The notes below the pieces were generated by a model. It searched no databases. It worked only from the letters and a program-made list of their open reading frames with translations, and was not told the DNA's origin. The position numbers were made by a program, and so were the translations under genes. 64,000 nucleotides of DNA. It comes from Gemmatimonadaceae bacterium (lineage in GTDB: Bacteria; Gemmatimonadota; Gemmatimonadetes; Gemmatimonadales; Gemmatimonadaceae). Below, one piece after another: positions 61,467-64,000 of the stretch; positions within the stretch are counted from its first letter, which is position 1; every line of letters starts with the position of its first letter. The stretch lies in NCBI GenBank assembly GCA_035633115.1, contig DASQFN010000047.1:1-64000 (forward strand). Direction: 5' to 3'.

Positions 61467-64000
61467 GGCTAGACCGCACGCAGTTTGTTTTCGCGTTGTC
61501 TCTTGTGGGCGTTGTGCTGATCGGCTTGGCCGTCCCCGCCGTTGGCCAGGTCCCTCGCCCCGCTCCGCCACCACCGGCGCCCGCACCTCGTCCGGGAGTC
61601 ACCCCGGCAGTGGGTATTGATTCGACGAAGGCCGATTCGACGAAGCTTCGCGATCTCATCAAGTGGACCGAGCTCGACTCGACTGCCACCGCGCTCATGG
61701 CAAGGCCGGGCCACTCCTCAACGCGCTACCAGGGAGTGCGTGTGCGGTTCGACGCGAAGGCGCGAACTCTTTACATCGAAGGAGAGCCGGCGGCGGTGGG
61801 ACGTGGGGTGACGCTGCTCGTCGGCGACACGATTGTCTACAACGATTCGACCAAACTTGTCGTCGCTCGCGGCGACACGCTGATTCTGCGCGACCCGACC
61901 CAGAATGCAGCGGACGTTGTCTCCCGGGGTGAGCTCAGATACGACATCGAGGCGCACCGCGGCAGCGTGACGAATATCAGCACCGTGCTGGAATCCGGCG
62001 AGCAGTGGATCGTCAAAGCCCCCAGAGCGGTTTTCGTGGCGGATACCAGTCGCGGCCGGCAGACGGCGTTTTACGTCCGAAACGGTACGATCACGAGCTG
62101 CGACGATTCGCTGCCCGATTATCATTTCAAGTCGAAGCAGATCAAGATGATCTCCCGAAGCTTGATGGTCGCGCGTCCGGCTGTGCTTTACATCGGCGAT
62201 GTCCCCGTGATGTGGCTGCCCTTCATCTTCCAGGACATTCGCTCGGGACGCCGCAGCGGAATTCTCACGCCGCGCTTCGGGGTCAGCGAGATCTTCCGCA
62301 ACAGCCCGACGTACCGGCGGCACCTCGAGAACCTCGGCTACTATTTCGCGTTCAGCGATTACTCGGATGCTCAGGTATCGCTCGACTGGAGAAGCGGCTC
62401 GAACTCGTCGCCGGGTGACCCCGGGTGGGTTCGCGTCAATGGCGAATGGCGCTACCGCTGGCTCAACCGCTTTCTCACCGGCAGGTTCGCGGTGTCGAAG
62501 CTGGCGCAGCGAGATGGCTCCGGAAACACGCAGTACTCATGGGGGCACCAGCAGGATTTTTCGCAGACGACCCATCTGACGATGGATCTGAACTACGCAA
62601 CCAATACCGTAATTCAGAGGCAGACGACGTTCGATCCGCGTCAGGTTCTGGCTACTATTCAGAGTCGAGTGAACTACCAGCAGCAATTCGGGCCAGCGTC
62701 GTTCTCGATTGGAGGAGACCGCAGGCAGTATCCGGGCCGCGACGAAGTCACTCAGAATTTTCCGAACTTCAGCATATCAACGCCGACCATCGGAGTTACC
62801 CGCTGGCTTGAATGGACACCGTCGCTCAACGTCTCGAATCAACAGCAGTTCAAGGTTCCTCAGATCGGTGAATTCGGATTCCGCTTTTCCGAGCGCAACG
62901 GCGTCCGCGACAGCGCCCAGCTGGAAACCGACGCCCGCGTCACGAACATGTCGATCGAATCGCCGATCAAAATCTTCGGCTTCACGCTGACGAATTCGTT
63001 CCGCATCGCCGACCAGGAGAACAACGCTCCGGTTCGCATTCCGATCATCGATCAGGACGACCCGACCATCAAGGTCGATCGCGTTTTCGCGCGAACGTTC
63101 AGCACCGAGATCGACTGGAACTCTTCGTTTGGCCTTCCGACGCTGTTCAGGAACTCCTTCAAGATCTCGCCGAGTATCGGCATCTCGAACGTGGATCCGC
63201 ACGGGTTCTGGGTGCGCACCGAGCAGACGGGCGGGAGATACGTCCATCAGTCGAAGCGCGTCAGCTATTCACTGACGTCAGCGCCCACCATTTTCGGTCT
63301 CTTTCCCGGTATTGGCGGGATCTCACGGTTCCGCCACTCCGTTACTCCGGGCTTGACGTTTCAATACTCTCCGGCGGCGACAGTCAGCCGCGAGTATCTC
63401 GCGGCGCTCAACATGTCGCCTCGCGACTACGTGGGCAGCCTCGCGCAGCAGCAGGTCACACTCTCGCTCTCGCAGGATCTCGAAGCGAAGATGAAGTCCA
63501 GCGACACGAGCTCAACGGCCGATGCGCGCAAGGTCAAGCTCATGTCGCTCCGGTTCAGTCCTCTCACCTACGATTTCGAGCGCAAGCGAAAGACGGGAAG
63601 GTCAGGGTTCGCTAACGATTACTTCAACTACGACGTAACCTCGGACCTGTTGCCTGGATTCCGGCTCGGCGTGGACTACTCGCTCTTCCAGGGTAGCGTG
63701 CTCAGCGATACTGCCCTCTTCAAACCATTCCGGACAGGGATGAATTTCTCTTTCTCGGTCAACAACCAGTCGGGAATCTTTGCGGCGCTCACCCGCATTT
63801 TCGGGAAGGCAGTACCGCAGGGCGCTCCGCAGGTGGAGCGACTCGAGCCCAGTCAGGACGATGCGATGACGCAGCGTCTCGCTTCGACACCGATGGCCGG
63901 ATCCGCCGTCCGCAACCAGCAGTACGCTCTGCCGCAGACGAAAGGCTGGCAGGCTTCATTTACGTTTTCGCAGGTGAGGCAGCGCCCGCCCGTTGGCGGA
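61463..64000 (+). CDS. lptD: LptD-like outer membrane LPS-assembly protein (C-terminus cut by window end)
   Basis: 846 codons are present and the frame is open at the window end. A signal peptide (about 1-29) and Pro-rich segment precede an OstA-like N-terminal domain (about 85-215, VRFDAKARTLYIEGE, SRGELRYDIEAHRGSV). Then come IGDVPVMWLPFIFQDIRSGRRSGILTPRFG, characteristic of LptD, and a long beta-barrel region. It would place LPS in the outer leaflet. Its place after tatC in a Tol-Pal operon supports an envelope role. Confidence 0.88.
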   Translation, partial: MRLDRTQFVFALSLVGVVLIGLAVPAVGQVPRPAPPPPAPAPRPGVTPAVGIDSTKADSTKLRDLIKWTELDSTATALMARPGHSSTRYQGVRVRFDAKARTLYIEGEPAAVGRGVTLLVGDTIVYNDSTKLVVARGDTLILRDPTQNAADVVSRGELRYDIEAHRGSVTNISTVLESGEQWIVKAPRAVFVADTSRGRQTAFYVRNGTITSCDDSLPDYHFKSKQIKMISRSLMVARPAVLYIGDVPVMWLPFIFQDIRSGRRSGILTPRFGVSEIFRNSPTYRRHLENLGYYFAFSDYSDAQVSLDWRSGSNSSPGDPGWVRVNGEWRYRWLNRFLTGRFAVSKLAQRDGSGNTQYSWGHQQDFSQTTHLTMDLNYATNTVIQRQTTFDPRQVLATIQSRVNYQQQFGPASFSIGGDRRQYPGRDEVTQNFPNFSISTPTIGVTRWLEWTPSLNVSNQQQFKVPQIGEFGFRFSERNGVRDSAQLETDARVTNMSIESPIKIFGFTLTNSFRIADQENNAPVRIPIIDQDDPTIKVDRVFARTFSTEIDWNSSFGLPTLFRNSFKISPSIGISNVDPHGFWVRTEQTGGRYVHQSKRVSYSLTSAPTIFGLFPGIGGISRFRHSVTPGLTFQYSPAATVSREYLAALNMSPRDYVGSLAQQQVTLSLSQDLEAKMKSSDTSSTADARKVKLMSLRFSPLTYDFERKRKTGRSGFANDYFNYDVTSDLLPGFRLGVDYSLFQGSVLSDTALFKPFRTGMNFSFSVNNQSGIFAALTRIFGKAVPQGAPQVERLEPSQDDAMTQRLASTPMAGSAVRNQQYALPQTKGWQASFTFSQVRQRPPVGG

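Overview
The window is a chromosomal segment of a GC-rich, Gram-negative (diderm) bacterium. An LptD-type protein, BamD, Tol-Pal, TatC, many lipoproteins and outer-envelope sugar genes show an outer membrane. The combination of a SecA of about 1,100 residues, zinc-ribbon forms of S4, L36 and L28, a myo-inositol-phosphate synthase next to a CDP-alcohol phosphatidyltransferase, and Tol-Pal followed by tatC and lptD fits Gemmatimonadota best. That phylum assignment is an inference; there is no rRNA gene in the window. Genes are densely packed, often with stop and start codons overlapping (GTGA, ATGA), and no prophage or CRISPR array is visible.

Region by region: 1-2952 holds two tandem TadG-like surface or pilus-associated proteins (minus strand). 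3200-9606 holds a BadF-type amino-sugar kinase, two sodium:solute symporters, an ErpA-type Fe-S carrier and a DUF1343 (NamZ-type) lipoprotein, together a probable muropeptide or MurNAc salvage group. 10388-12888 encodes a CDP-alcohol phosphatidyltransferase, inositol-1-phosphate synthase and a lipoprotein, a likely phosphatidylinositol module. 13549-20238 is a run of metabolic genes: an E2 acyltransferase, small unknowns, a PHP phosphatase, an SDR, thioredoxin reductase, an MBL hydrolase and aspartase. 20242-23661 has a long hairpin element, an Rrf2 regulator, tRNA-Leu(CAG), smpB, an amidase and a VapBC-like module. 23672-25350 is pyrD-pyrF, followed by an M20 peptidase.

27152-30556 is the alpha ribosomal operon (rpmJ-rpsM-rpsK-rpsD, then rpoA-rplQ-rpmB), followed by carB. 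34060-39605 encodes all four steps from UDP-GlcNAc to UDP-2,3-diacetamido-2,3-dideoxyglucuronate, plus a UDP-glucose dehydrogenase. 39602-47415 carries bamD, nadD, secA, radC and a RelA/SpoT enzyme. 47416-48690 is a small accessory island (DUF4160, DUF2442 and a frameshifted gene) before uvrB, tsaE, tsaB, rimI and ssb. 53424-64000 is a cell-envelope block: a LysM protein, galE, tolQ-tolR-tolA-tolB-pal-cpoB, tatC and an lptD-like gene cut by the window end.

The most unusual feature class is intergenic. At least five sequence families of long inverted repeats or short-period repeat arrays lie between genes, several built from 6-10 bp units (CACAGAG, CGGATTC, TCCGCAGT, CGCT-rich). One is a near-perfect 57-bp-arm hairpin. 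The most unusual proteins are a TolB with a roughly 110-residue Arg/Asp-rich insertion and an SDR with His in place of the catalytic Tyr.
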